Below are positions 1 to 6,218 of a DNA stretch of 9,998 nucleotides, one piece after another. The DNA is from Lysobacteraceae bacterium (GTDB lineage Bacteria > Pseudomonadota > Gammaproteobacteria > Xanthomonadales > Xanthomonadaceae). The notes below the pieces were generated by a model. That model saw only the letters and a program-made list of their open reading frames with translations. It was not told the DNA's origin and did no database searches. A program made the position numbers and the translations under genes. How positions within the stretch are numbered: the stretch's first letter is position 1; every line of letters starts with the position of its first letter. Location: assembly GCA_003449515.1 (NCBI GenBank), contig DMHI01000065.1:1-9998 (forward strand). Direction: 5' to 3'.

Positions 1-931
1 CGACCTCGCGGATGCCGCCCGGGCCGCGCTTGAGATCGTCGGCCATGTCCTTGCGGGCGACTTCCGCCTCGATCATCGCCTTCATCTCGCGCAGTGCGTC
101 GAGTGCGGTGAAGTCGAGGTAGCGCCGGTAGACGAACGGCCGCAGCACGTCGATGAACCGCTCGCCGGCCGCGACGTCGCCGGCTACCGGTCGCGCCTTC
201 AGCCAGGCGTAGCGCTCCCAGTCGCGGCCCTCGCGCTGGAAGTACGCCTCCATCGCGTCGAATCCGAGCACGAGCCGCCCGCTGTCTCCGAATGGCCGCA
301 GCCGGAGGTCGACGCGGTGGCAGAAGCCGTCCGCGGTGGGCGCGTGCAGCAGCTGCGCCAGGCGCTGCCCGAGCCTGACGAAATACGGCTCGGCCTCGAG
401 CGCGCGCGGACCGTCGCTCGCGCCGCCGCTGGCATGGGCGAAGACGAGGTCGACGTCCGAGCTGAAGTTCAATTCGCCGCCGCCCAGCTTGCCGAGCGCG
501 AACACCACGAGGCGCTGGAGGCGGCCTTGCGCGTCGCGGACCGCGCCGAAGCGCGGCGCGAGTTCGGCCTCCGCCTGCGCCAGCGCTCCGGCCAGCGCCT
601 GCTCAGCGATCCACGTGCTGCCCGAAAGGGTTGCTTCGACATCGTCGATCGCGTCGACATCGCGGGCCACGAGAACCGCCGAAGCGCCCGAGCGCCAGCG
701 CCGCAGCGCCGCCATCGCCGACTCGGGGTCGGCCGGATCAAGCGAGGGGAAGCGGGGGAACGCGTGCCGATCGTGCAGCAGCGCGGGCTGCCGGCGCAGC
801 GCATCCAGCGCGAAGTCGGAGGCGGTGGCCAGCGGCTGCAGCGCGGCGCGCAGGGCGGCGTCCAGCGGCGCGACCTCGGCCAGCGCATCGAGGCGACGCT
901 CGACGAGGCGATCCAGTTCGACGGCGATCAT
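1..931 (-). CDS. glnE: Glutamine synthetase adenylyltransferase/deadenylylase, 5' part
   Basis: GlnE adds AMP to, and removes it from, a tyrosine of glutamine synthetase in response to PII, matching ammonia assimilation to nitrogen supply in the cytoplasm. Only the first 310 codons are inside the window; the gene runs off at base 1 (family length is about 950). The visible part is the N-terminal deadenylylating nucleotidyltransferase half. Residues 147-164 carry the motif GKLGGGELNFSSDVDLVF, with D159 and D161 corresponding to the metal-binding aspartates of E. coli GlnE. Further hallmarks are HRVDLRLRPFGDSG (205-218), GRDWERYAWLKAR (235-247) and KRGPGGIREV (301-310). The start ATG at 931 gives an N-terminus similar in extent to E. 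coli (FSDFVQDS in E. coli, ASDFALDA here). No strong Shine-Dalgarno site is seen. A terminator lies about 20 bases upstream and a short ORF overlaps the start by ATGA, so expression may depend on read-through or coupling. Confidence 0.96.
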   Translation of the reverse strand, partial: MIAVELDRLVERRLDALAEVAPLDAALRAALQPLATASDFALDALRRQPALLHDRHAFPRFPSLDPADPESAMAALRRWRSGASAVLVARDVDAIDDVEATLSGSTWIAEQALAGALAQAEAELAPRFGAVRDAQGRLQRLVVFALGKLGGGELNFSSDVDLVFAHASGGASDGPRALEAEPYFVRLGQRLAQLLHAPTADGFCHRVDLRLRPFGDSGRLVLGFDAMEAYFQREGRDWERYAWLKARPVAGDVAAGERFIDVLRPFVYRRYLDFTALDALREMKAMIEAEVARKDMADDLKRGPGGIREV

Positions 932-1080
932 GGCGTGCGGCCGATCGGCTGAAAAAGCGAACCCGCAAGGCCGGCGGGCCTGCGGGTCCGGGCTCCCTCC
1001 CCCACGTCGGAAGCGTCTTGATCCTGCGCCCGGGTGGCGAAACCGCGCACGCTGCGGCGCAGCATGGGTTGAACCTTCAT
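928..1080 (-). other. Possible short leader ORF overlapping the glnE start
   Basis: An open frame begins at ATG 1080 (50 codons) or at an in-frame ATG 1065 (45 codons). The second start has GAAGG eight bases upstream. The frame ends in TGA at 930-928, which shares ATGA with the glnE start codon, a classical translational-coupling overlap. The predicted peptide is basic and Arg-rich (it begins MLRRSVRGFATRAQ from the second start) and resembles no family I know. The ORF reads straight through the terminator hairpin at 961-987, so translation could in principle interfere with hairpin formation. In DNA this GC-rich an open frame of this length can occur by chance. Alternatively the stretch could be an untranslated RNA leader or a small RNA ending at the terminator. 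Confidence 0.25.
953..987 (-). terminator. Intrinsic terminator just upstream of glnE
   Basis: On the minus strand, acccgcaggcc (987-977) pairs with ggccttgcgggt (972-961), with one bulged base, and is followed by TCGC and a run of five T (957-953). It would stop transcripts arriving from the 1118-3340 side. It ends only about 20 bases before the glnE ATG, which leaves almost no room for a glnE promoter downstream of it. On the plus strand no T-run follows the hairpin. Confidence 0.7.
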
Positions 1081-1117
1081 CCGCTTGGCCGAGCCGAATC
1101 GCGCCGGGCGGCGACCA

Positions 1118-1515
1118 TCAGCTGCTTCCGGGCCTCACCATCCCGTGGCGCGAGAGGGCGCCGCGCGCTGGCTCGAGGATCTGGTAGAGACCCTGGACCT
1201 GGGCGTTCGGCCCAGAGACGATGACTCGTATGGCGCTGCGTGCCGGATCTCGAAAACGCGTCTTGCGAGAGATCTTCAACATCGCTGCGCGAGCAGCGAT
1301 TTCCTCCGAACAAAAATGGGGCCGCTGCGAGCGCAGCGTCGAAGTCCGCCGCTCGGGCCTCGGCCGGAGTCATCGGTAGACGCCGAACCGGAATGTCGCG
1401 CGTTGCGCCAGCGGCGTGGCGGAACAGGGCGAATCGATGGGACATTTGAGCGATCCCGGGCATTGGAAGGGACAAGCAACGTGCGTCGCTCGCAAGCGAG
1501 TATGCCCAGCGATGC
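1118..1515 (-). pseudogene. Degenerate 3' copy of the adjacent secreted-protein gene
   Basis: Two minus-strand frames together resemble roughly the last 130 residues of the 587-residue protein encoded at 3340-1577. In the first frame (about 1515-1240), SHRFALFRHAAGATR matches SRIVLMNTGGTAR (482-494), RRLPMTPAEA matches WRFLPASGGSASEA, and DLSQDAFSRSGT matches RLSDLLGGFGT. After a shift of frame near 1230-1245, the second frame gives QVQGLYQILEPARGALSRH and GMVRPGSS then TGA (1120-1118), against DIQGLYQIVNPASGTISNH and VMVRPGSN then stop in the intact gene. The order and spacing of the matching blocks are kept. No signal peptide or upstream domains are present, so this is best read as the decayed remnant of a tandem paralogue. 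A short expressed ORF starting at ATG 1282 (54 residues) cannot be excluded. The alignment was made by eye. Confidence 0.72.
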
Positions 1516-1523
1516 GCCCTGCC

Positions 1524-1553
1524 AAAAAGCCGATGCCCCGCGCGGGCGGGGCA
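1524..1553 (-). terminator. Terminator of the secreted-protein gene
   Basis: A perfect 8-bp stem (1553-1546 with 1541-1534, core GCCCCGC/GCGGGGC) with a four-base loop is followed on the minus strand by CGGC and five T (1528-1524). It lies 24 bases after the stop of the 587-residue gene. Confidence 0.8.
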
Positions 1554-1576
1554 CCGCTGGCGGAAACCGGCACGAC

Positions 1577-3340
1577 TCAGTTGGAGCCCGGACGCACCAT
1601 CACATGGTTGCTGATCGTGCCGCTCGCCGGATTCACGATCTGGTACAGGCCTTGGATGTCGCTGTTCGGCGCGGCCGCCGTCACAACGAACGTCCCGCGC
1701 GGCGGCGGCGTGCCGAAGCCGCCGAGGAGGTCCGACAAGCGGATCACGACCGTACTGTTCGCCGGGATCGTGCCGACGCCCGTGGTGGCGCCGGTGGTCG
1801 TCGTACCCGCCTCACTTGCCGACCCGCCGCTCGCCGGCAGGAATCGCCAGGTGAACGCGCGCGCCGTGCCACCCGTATTCATCAGCACGATCCGGCTGAT
1901 CCAACCCGCGGGCATCTGGACCAGCGGCGCCTGGAGCTGCGCACCGTTACGCGTGATCGCTCCCAGGACGAGCGGCCCGCGACCGGGCACCGTGTACGCA
2001 CTCGACGCCGCCACCGCGCGCAGCTCGACCGCGTAGGTGCTGGCGACGATGGGCTCGCCGCCACGCAGGAAGCACACCGACGCGTCAGGATAGCTGCCGC
2101 TGCCGACCGCGAAGTCCGCCGTGGTTCCGGTCCGCGCCGCATCGATATCCGACAGGGCGACGATGCTGCAGTCCGCGGTCGGGCTCAGGAATACGTCGGC
2201 CGCGCCGGTGAAGTCACCGCTGACGCGCAACGTCGTATCCGGACCCAGCACGTCGGCCATCGTGATCGGGTCGCCATCGACGCCGCGCGGCTGTACGGCG
2301 TTCGAGACCTCCTGTCGGGTGCCGTAGGCGAGACGCCCGAGCTGGGCGAGCGTCACGTCGTTCGTCGGCGCGGCGCTGGTGAAGGCCGTGTAGGGTCCGT
2401 TCGCGGCTTCGACGTCAGCGACGGCCGCTCCCTCGCTCCGGACGACAAGGTCGTAGCTGGGCGCGAAGCGGATGTACTGGCCGCTCGATCGGAAAATGCG
2501 GCCTGCAGCGCCGCCGGCCTCGGCCTGCGAGGGCTGGTCGTAAAGACTGAACGTGCAGTCGATATCGGTCGGTGCGGTCAGCGTCCGCACGCCGTCGAAG
2601 CTCAGCGTATCGAGGGCGTTGAACGGCGTGGCGCCGGCGGTCATCGAGAAGAACAGGGTGTCGCCATCACCGCCAACCCGGTTGACGGCCCCCAAGGCGT
2701 TCGAGGGGTGGGCGCTGGTGCGCAGCGTGCCGGTCGTGAACTGGACGCCCGGGCATTCGAGCCGTCCCGATCGCACCTCCGACTCAACGAAGCTGTAACC
2801 GATCGGCGTTCGAATCTCGAAGATGCTTGAGCTGAACGCGCGAGGCGCGCTGAAGTCGATCTCGGAGGCGAGCAGCACCGGCTGCGACGTCCCGCTGGCC
2901 GACAGCTCGACCCCATCGAAGATGACGACCGGTGCGCCGACGCAGGAAACGGCCACCTCGGCAGAGGGGCCCGTCCCTGCCATCGGATCGAACGGCAGGA
3001 TCTGGATTTGCCAAAGATAAGGCCGGCTTTCCGGGAACGTGTAGGCGAAGGTCTGGCCGATCGGGAACTCGGCGATCGCGACGTTGTTGAGCACCAGCCG
3101 GGCGCCCGTGGCGCCGTTGGCCGGATTGCTGGCCAGGATACGAAACGTCTCGCCGGCAAAGAAATCGCCGCCGCTCTGGATCGAGAGGACGCGTCCTGGC
3201 GAGTTCGCGATGCGATTCACCTGCTCGCATCCCGAAGACAGCGGCTGGGTGCCCTGCGCGGCGGCGAGCGGTACGGCTGACGAAAAGAGAAGGACAAGGG
3301 CCAACAGGCTGGACAGCTTCGGATACCGAGGTGGACGCAT
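1577..3340 (-). CDS. Secreted protein of unknown function, 587 residues
   Basis: I do not recognise a named family. The N-terminus is a clear Sec signal peptide: basic MRPPRYPK, a hydrophobic core (about 10-26, SSLLALVLLFSSAVPLAAA) and a likely cut near AAA-QG at 28/29. The mature protein is rich in Gly, Ala, Ser and Thr, with short strand-like stretches typical of extracellular beta-sandwich proteins. It has six cysteines (38, 133, 196, 262, 391, 423), spaced as three plausible disulfides. Tentative parts are an Ig/FnIII-like N-terminal domain (34-135), a central region (136-300) with two cysteines, a second region (300-455) and a C-terminal module (458-587) ending QGLYQIVNP...HVMVRPGSN. A decayed copy of that last module lies just downstream. 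The start ATG 3340 is preceded by AGGAG (3356-3352), 11 bases away. No lipobox, sorting signal or membrane anchor is seen. Location (periplasm, surface or medium) is unknown. Confidence 0.9.
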   Translation of the reverse strand: MRPPRYPKLSSLLALVLLFSSAVPLAAAQGTQPLSSGCEQVNRIANSPGRVLSIQSGGDFFAGETFRILASNPANGATGARLVLNNVAIAEFPIGQTFAYTFPESRPYLWQIQILPFDPMAGTGPSAEVAVSCVGAPVVIFDGVELSASGTSQPVLLASEIDFSAPRAFSSSIFEIRTPIGYSFVESEVRSGRLECPGVQFTTGTLRTSAHPSNALGAVNRVGGDGDTLFFSMTAGATPFNALDTLSFDGVRTLTAPTDIDCTFSLYDQPSQAEAGGAAGRIFRSSGQYIRFAPSYDLVVRSEGAAVADVEAANGPYTAFTSAAPTNDVTLAQLGRLAYGTRQEVSNAVQPRGVDGDPITMADVLGPDTTLRVSGDFTGAADVFLSPTADCSIVALSDIDAARTGTTADFAVGSGSYPDASVCFLRGGEPIVASTYAVELRAVAASSAYTVPGRGPLVLGAITRNGAQLQAPLVQMPAGWISRIVLMNTGGTARAFTWRFLPASGGSASEAGTTTTGATTGVGTIPANSTVVIRLSDLLGGFGTPPPRGTFVVTAAAPNSDIQGLYQIVNPASGTISNHVMVRPGSN

Positions 3341-3420
3341 TGGGGGGATTGCTCCTGGCAGCAGCGGACAGAGAAGTTTTGCGATCCAACCGGGAAAAGC
3401 CGCGCATCCCTATCAGCGGG

Positions 3421-3449
3421 ATCATACCGGCGCGCAGGCCAAAAAAAAC
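3421..3449 (-). promoter_or_regulatory. Candidate promoter of the secreted-protein gene
   Basis: On the minus strand TATGAT (3426-3421) matches five of six bases of the sigma-70 -10 element. It would give a 5' leader of about 75 bases before ATG 3340. The only -35 candidate at normal spacing is GTTTTT, inside the T-run of the preceding terminator, which is a poor match. Weak support. Confidence 0.25.
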
Positions 3450-3471
3450 GCCCCGCGCGAAGCGGGGCGTT
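3441..3471 (-). terminator. Strong terminator of the transporter-nucleotidase-peptidase operon
   Basis: A perfect 10-bp stem (AACGCCCCGC 3447-3456 with GCGGGGCGTT 3462-3471) and a five-base loop, followed on the minus strand by eight T (3448-3441), 27 bases after the peptidase stop codon. It ends this transcript before the divergent-function secreted gene. Confidence 0.9.
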
Positions 3472-3497
3472 CGGCAGCGATACTTTGGCGAGCCGGC

Positions 3498-5582
3498 TCA
3501 GTTCGCCGCTGCGGCCGCCGGCGGACGCGGCGCGTTGTGCTCCTCGAACCACTTCTGCACCTGCTGGTACCAGAACACCGAGTTCTGCGGCTTCAGGATC
3601 CAGTGGTTCTCGTTCGGGAAATACACATAGCGCGTCGGCACGCCCTTCATCAGCAGGGTCTGGTACAGCTCCTTGGCGTGGTTCACCGGCACGCGGTAGT
3701 CGAGCTGGCCGTGCACCACGAGGGTTGGCGTCTTGAAGTTGGCGGCGTGGTAGTGCGGCGAGATCTTCTGGAGCATCTCGCGGTTCTCGGGCTCCCAGAA
3801 GCCGCCGAAGCGCGGGATCTCGGTGGAGAAGTCGGCGCCGTACTGGGTGTAGAGGTTGTAGACCTTGGCGTGGGCGACCAGCGCGCGGAACGGATGCTCG
3901 CGGCCGAGGATGATGGTCGTCAGGTAGCCGCCGTAGCTGCCGCCGCCGGCCACCATGCGGTCGCGGTCGATCCACGGCTGGTCGGCGAACCACTCGGCGG
4001 CCTTGATCACGTCCTCATAGGGCTTGTCGGCCCAGTTGGGGTTGATCGAATCGGTGAAAGCCTGGCCGAAACCCGAGCTGCCGTGGAAGTTCGGCCACGC
4101 GGTCACGTAGCCCCAGCTGCCGAACACCTGCGCGTTCCAGCGGAAGGCCATGCCGTTGGTGATGGCGTTGTGCGGGCCGCCGTGGATCAGCATGAAGAAC
4201 GGGTGCCGCTTGCTGCGGTCGAAGCCCGGCGGGTAGTTCACCCACATCTGGATCGGCTGGCCGTTCGCACCGGTGTACGTCACCGATTCGAAGGTGCCGA
4301 AGTCGGTGTTGGCCAGCAGCTCGTCGTTGATCGTCGAGAGCTTGGTGGTGTCGCCATTGCGGGGGTTCACGCGGACCAGGGTCGGTGGCTCGACGAAGGT
4401 CTGGCGCAGGCCCACCAGCGTGCCGTTGCGCGACAACGCGAGGCCGGCAACCGAACCCTCCTCCACCGGCGTGACCGCGCGCGGCGTGCCGCCGATCGGC
4501 AGCTCGTAGACACGCACGGTGCCGGCGTCGTCGATCGCGCCCCACAGGCGGCGGCTGTCATTGCCCCACACCAGGCCATCGGCGGTGCGGTCCCAATCGG
4601 TGAACTGCTCGGTGATGCTGCCGGCGCGGCGGTCTTTCAGCATCACCCGGCCCTTGTCGGCGTAGAAGCCCTTGATGCGCTGTTGCACGAAGGCGAGGTA
4701 GCGGCCATCCGGGCTGTAGAGCGGATTGCTGTCGCCGCCGGTATTGGCCTGCGTGTGATTGGTCGCGTTGGCGGCACCGAGGGCGACGGTGAACACATCG
4801 TTGTTGGTGAAGTTCGGCTTCGGATCGGAGTCGGCCACGAAAGCCAGCTCGCGGCCGTCCGGTGCGACGGCGAACAGGCTGTCGGTGCCCTGCACCGCAT
4901 TGCGCGGCAGTTCGAGTCCGGTGGGCTGCGTCAGTGCCTGCACCTCGCCGCCCTGCGCCGAGACGGCGAAGACGTGGAACTCGCGCTCGTCGATGTACTG
5001 GTCCCAGGCGGTGACCGGCGCGCCGTCCCAGACGCGGCCGGTCATCTTCGAGCTGGCGCGCTCCTCGAGTCGCTTGCCCTGCTCGGAAAGCGGCAGATCG
5101 TCGAACACGCGCGAGACGAAGGCGAGCCGCGAGCCGTCCGCGAACCACTTCGGGCTCTGCACGCCGGTGGCCAGCGTGGTCAGGCGACGCGCTTCGCCGC
5201 CGTCGACGCTGATGACATAGAGCTGCGGCGCCTTGTCGTCCTCACGCTGCGAGGTGAAGGCGATGAAGCGCCCATCCGGGCTGAACACCGGCGCGGAATC
5301 GTTGCTGGCGTGCGTGGTGAAGGCGCGCTGGCCGCTGCCGTCGGCGTTCCACAGCCACAGGTCGGTGAAGCCGCGGTCCTGCTCCATGTCGAAGCGCGTC
5401 ACCGGCGCGACGATGCGCGAGCCGTCCGGCGCGATCGTCGGGCTGCCGATGCGCTGGATCTGCCAGCTGCGCTCGATGGTGAACGGCTGCTTGCCGGTGG
5501 TCGAAGCCGTGGCGGCGGGGGTCTGCGCGGCGAGCGGCGCGGTGGCCGCGAGCAGGGCGAGGGCGATGGCGTGTCGGAGCAT
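3498..5582 (-). CDS. Secreted S9-family (prolyl oligopeptidase-like) serine peptidase
   Basis: The product (694 residues) hydrolyses peptides or N-blocked amino-terminal residues; the S9C acylaminoacyl-peptidase/dipeptidyl-peptidase type is closest. Residues 1-20 form a signal peptide (MLRHAIALALLAATAPLAAQ), so it acts outside the cytoplasm. Residues 35-430 are a beta-propeller with TolB/PD40-type repeats: APVFSPDGRFIAFTS (97-111), PKWFADGSRLAFVSR (144-158) and PLYSPDGRYLAFVQ (287-300). The alpha/beta-hydrolase domain (about 435-685) has HGGPH (467-471) for the oxyanion region, GGGSYGGY with nucleophile S549, GQLDYRVP with D628, and NENHW with H660, so the triad is complete. The start ATG 5582 was chosen because the signal peptide begins there; the frame stays open upstream without family resemblance. 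Its Shine-Dalgarno site is weak. It lies 56 bases after the nucleotidase stop and is last in the operon. The Ala-rich C-terminal tail (688-694) is probably disordered. Confidence 0.95.
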   Translation of the reverse strand: MLRHAIALALLAATAPLAAQTPAATASTTGKQPFTIERSWQIQRIGSPTIAPDGSRIVAPVTRFDMEQDRGFTDLWLWNADGSGQRAFTTHASNDSAPVFSPDGRFIAFTSQREDDKAPQLYVISVDGGEARRLTTLATGVQSPKWFADGSRLAFVSRVFDDLPLSEQGKRLEERASSKMTGRVWDGAPVTAWDQYIDEREFHVFAVSAQGGEVQALTQPTGLELPRNAVQGTDSLFAVAPDGRELAFVADSDPKPNFTNNDVFTVALGAANATNHTQANTGGDSNPLYSPDGRYLAFVQQRIKGFYADKGRVMLKDRRAGSITEQFTDWDRTADGLVWGNDSRRLWGAIDDAGTVRVYELPIGGTPRAVTPVEEGSVAGLALSRNGTLVGLRQTFVEPPTLVRVNPRNGDTTKLSTINDELLANTDFGTFESVTYTGANGQPIQMWVNYPPGFDRSKRHPFFMLIHGGPHNAITNGMAFRWNAQVFGSWGYVTAWPNFHGSSGFGQAFTDSINPNWADKPYEDVIKAAEWFADQPWIDRDRMVAGGGSYGGYLTTIILGREHPFRALVAHAKVYNLYTQYGADFSTEIPRFGGFWEPENREMLQKISPHYHAANFKTPTLVVHGQLDYRVPVNHAKELYQTLLMKGVPTRYVYFPNENHWILKPQNSVFWYQQVQKWFEEHNAPRPPAAAAAN

Positions 5583-5638
5583 ACGGCGGACGTCCAGCGT
5601 GAAGGAAACGCGAGCCTGCCGCAGTCCGCGTGAACGCC

Positions 5639-6193
5639 TTATCGCGGCCCGGCGGCGAGCAGGACCGCCCGCCAGTCCGCCCAGGTGATCCGGGCACCGG
5701 GCCTGTGCCGGTTGTAGGGCTGGTCGTAGAGCACATGCCGCCATGCCGGCTGGCAGGCGCCGGTCACGTCGGGCTTGTCGTCCACCAGCACATCGCCCAC
5801 CACCAGGGTCTTGTCCTTGGTGACGACCATGCGCTGGACAAACGCTGGCCCGAGGTGCGCCTCGACCCACTCGTACTTCTCCGGCACGCAGTACCGGTAC
5901 TGGTTCAACGGCGAGGTGCAGATCCGCACGTCGTGGCCGAGGTCGAGCAGTTCCGCCATCGCCTCGACTGCGCCCGGAACCGGCGGCAGCGCCCGGTAGA
6001 ACCCGGGGGCGGTGTAGACCGATACGACGGCCTCCTCGAGGTGGGGCGGGTAGTCGTCGCGCACATGGAAGGACCGCCGCTCCTCGAGGGGAAGCGGCGG
6101 ATGCCCGTGCCGCGGGCCGATGGCCTGCCACGCAGTGTGGAAACCGCGTTCGAAGTCAGCCAGAACGCCGTCCTGGTCGATCAGGATCAGCAT
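5639..6193 (-). CDS. 5'(3')-deoxyribonucleotidase, HAD superfamily (NT5C-like)
   Basis: A cytoplasmic phosphatase of 184 residues, expected to dephosphorylate (deoxy)nucleoside monophosphates. HAD motif I is LIDQDGVLADF at the N-terminus, with nucleophile D6 and acid/base D8. Motif II is ICTSP (91-95), with T93/S94. The motif III lysine is in VTKDK (K126 or K128). Motif IV is VVGDVLVDDKP (131-141) with D138/D139. The cap region FHVRDDYPP and the VYTAPGFYRALPPVPGA stretch (59-75) are typical of the 5' nucleotidase, deoxy (Pyr), cytosolic type C family, and the length is normal. The start ATG 6193 sits four residues before motif I and has no evident Shine-Dalgarno site. It lies 25 bases after the transporter stop, so translation may be coupled. 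Substrate preference cannot be read from the sequence, and some family members in bacteria have unassigned substrates. Confidence 0.9.
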   Translation of the reverse strand: MLILIDQDGVLADFERGFHTAWQAIGPRHGHPPLPLEERRSFHVRDDYPPHLEEAVVSVYTAPGFYRALPPVPGAVEAMAELLDLGHDVRICTSPLNQYRYCVPEKYEWVEAHLGPAFVQRMVVTKDKTLVVGDVLVDDKPDVTGACQPAWRHVLYDQPYNRHRPGARITWADWRAVLLAAGPR

Positions 6194-6218
6194 GTCGAGG
6201 GCATCGTCAGCGTCACCC

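Noticed and set aside
1000..1117. Possible tRNA or small structured RNA in the glnE upstream region
   Set aside because: No cloverleaf could be built and no TPsiC-like GGTTCGAATCC motif is present. A small RNA ending at the 953-987 terminator remains possible but unsupported.
1085..2830. Long plus-strand open frame (581 codons) across the secreted-protein gene
   Set aside because: It lies antisense to a gene with a signal peptide, ribosome site and terminator; its translation is Arg-rich and low-complexity, as expected for a GC-rich shadow frame.
3084..5633. Plus-strand open frame of 849 codons
   Set aside because: Antisense to the S9 peptidase, whose catalytic triad and propeller repeats prove the minus-strand frame. 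The translation resembles no family.
5583..6131. Upstream extension of the S9 peptidase frame to an 877-residue protein
   Set aside because: The extension overlaps the nucleotidase gene in another frame and would place the signal peptide inside the protein; the start at 5582 is far more credible.
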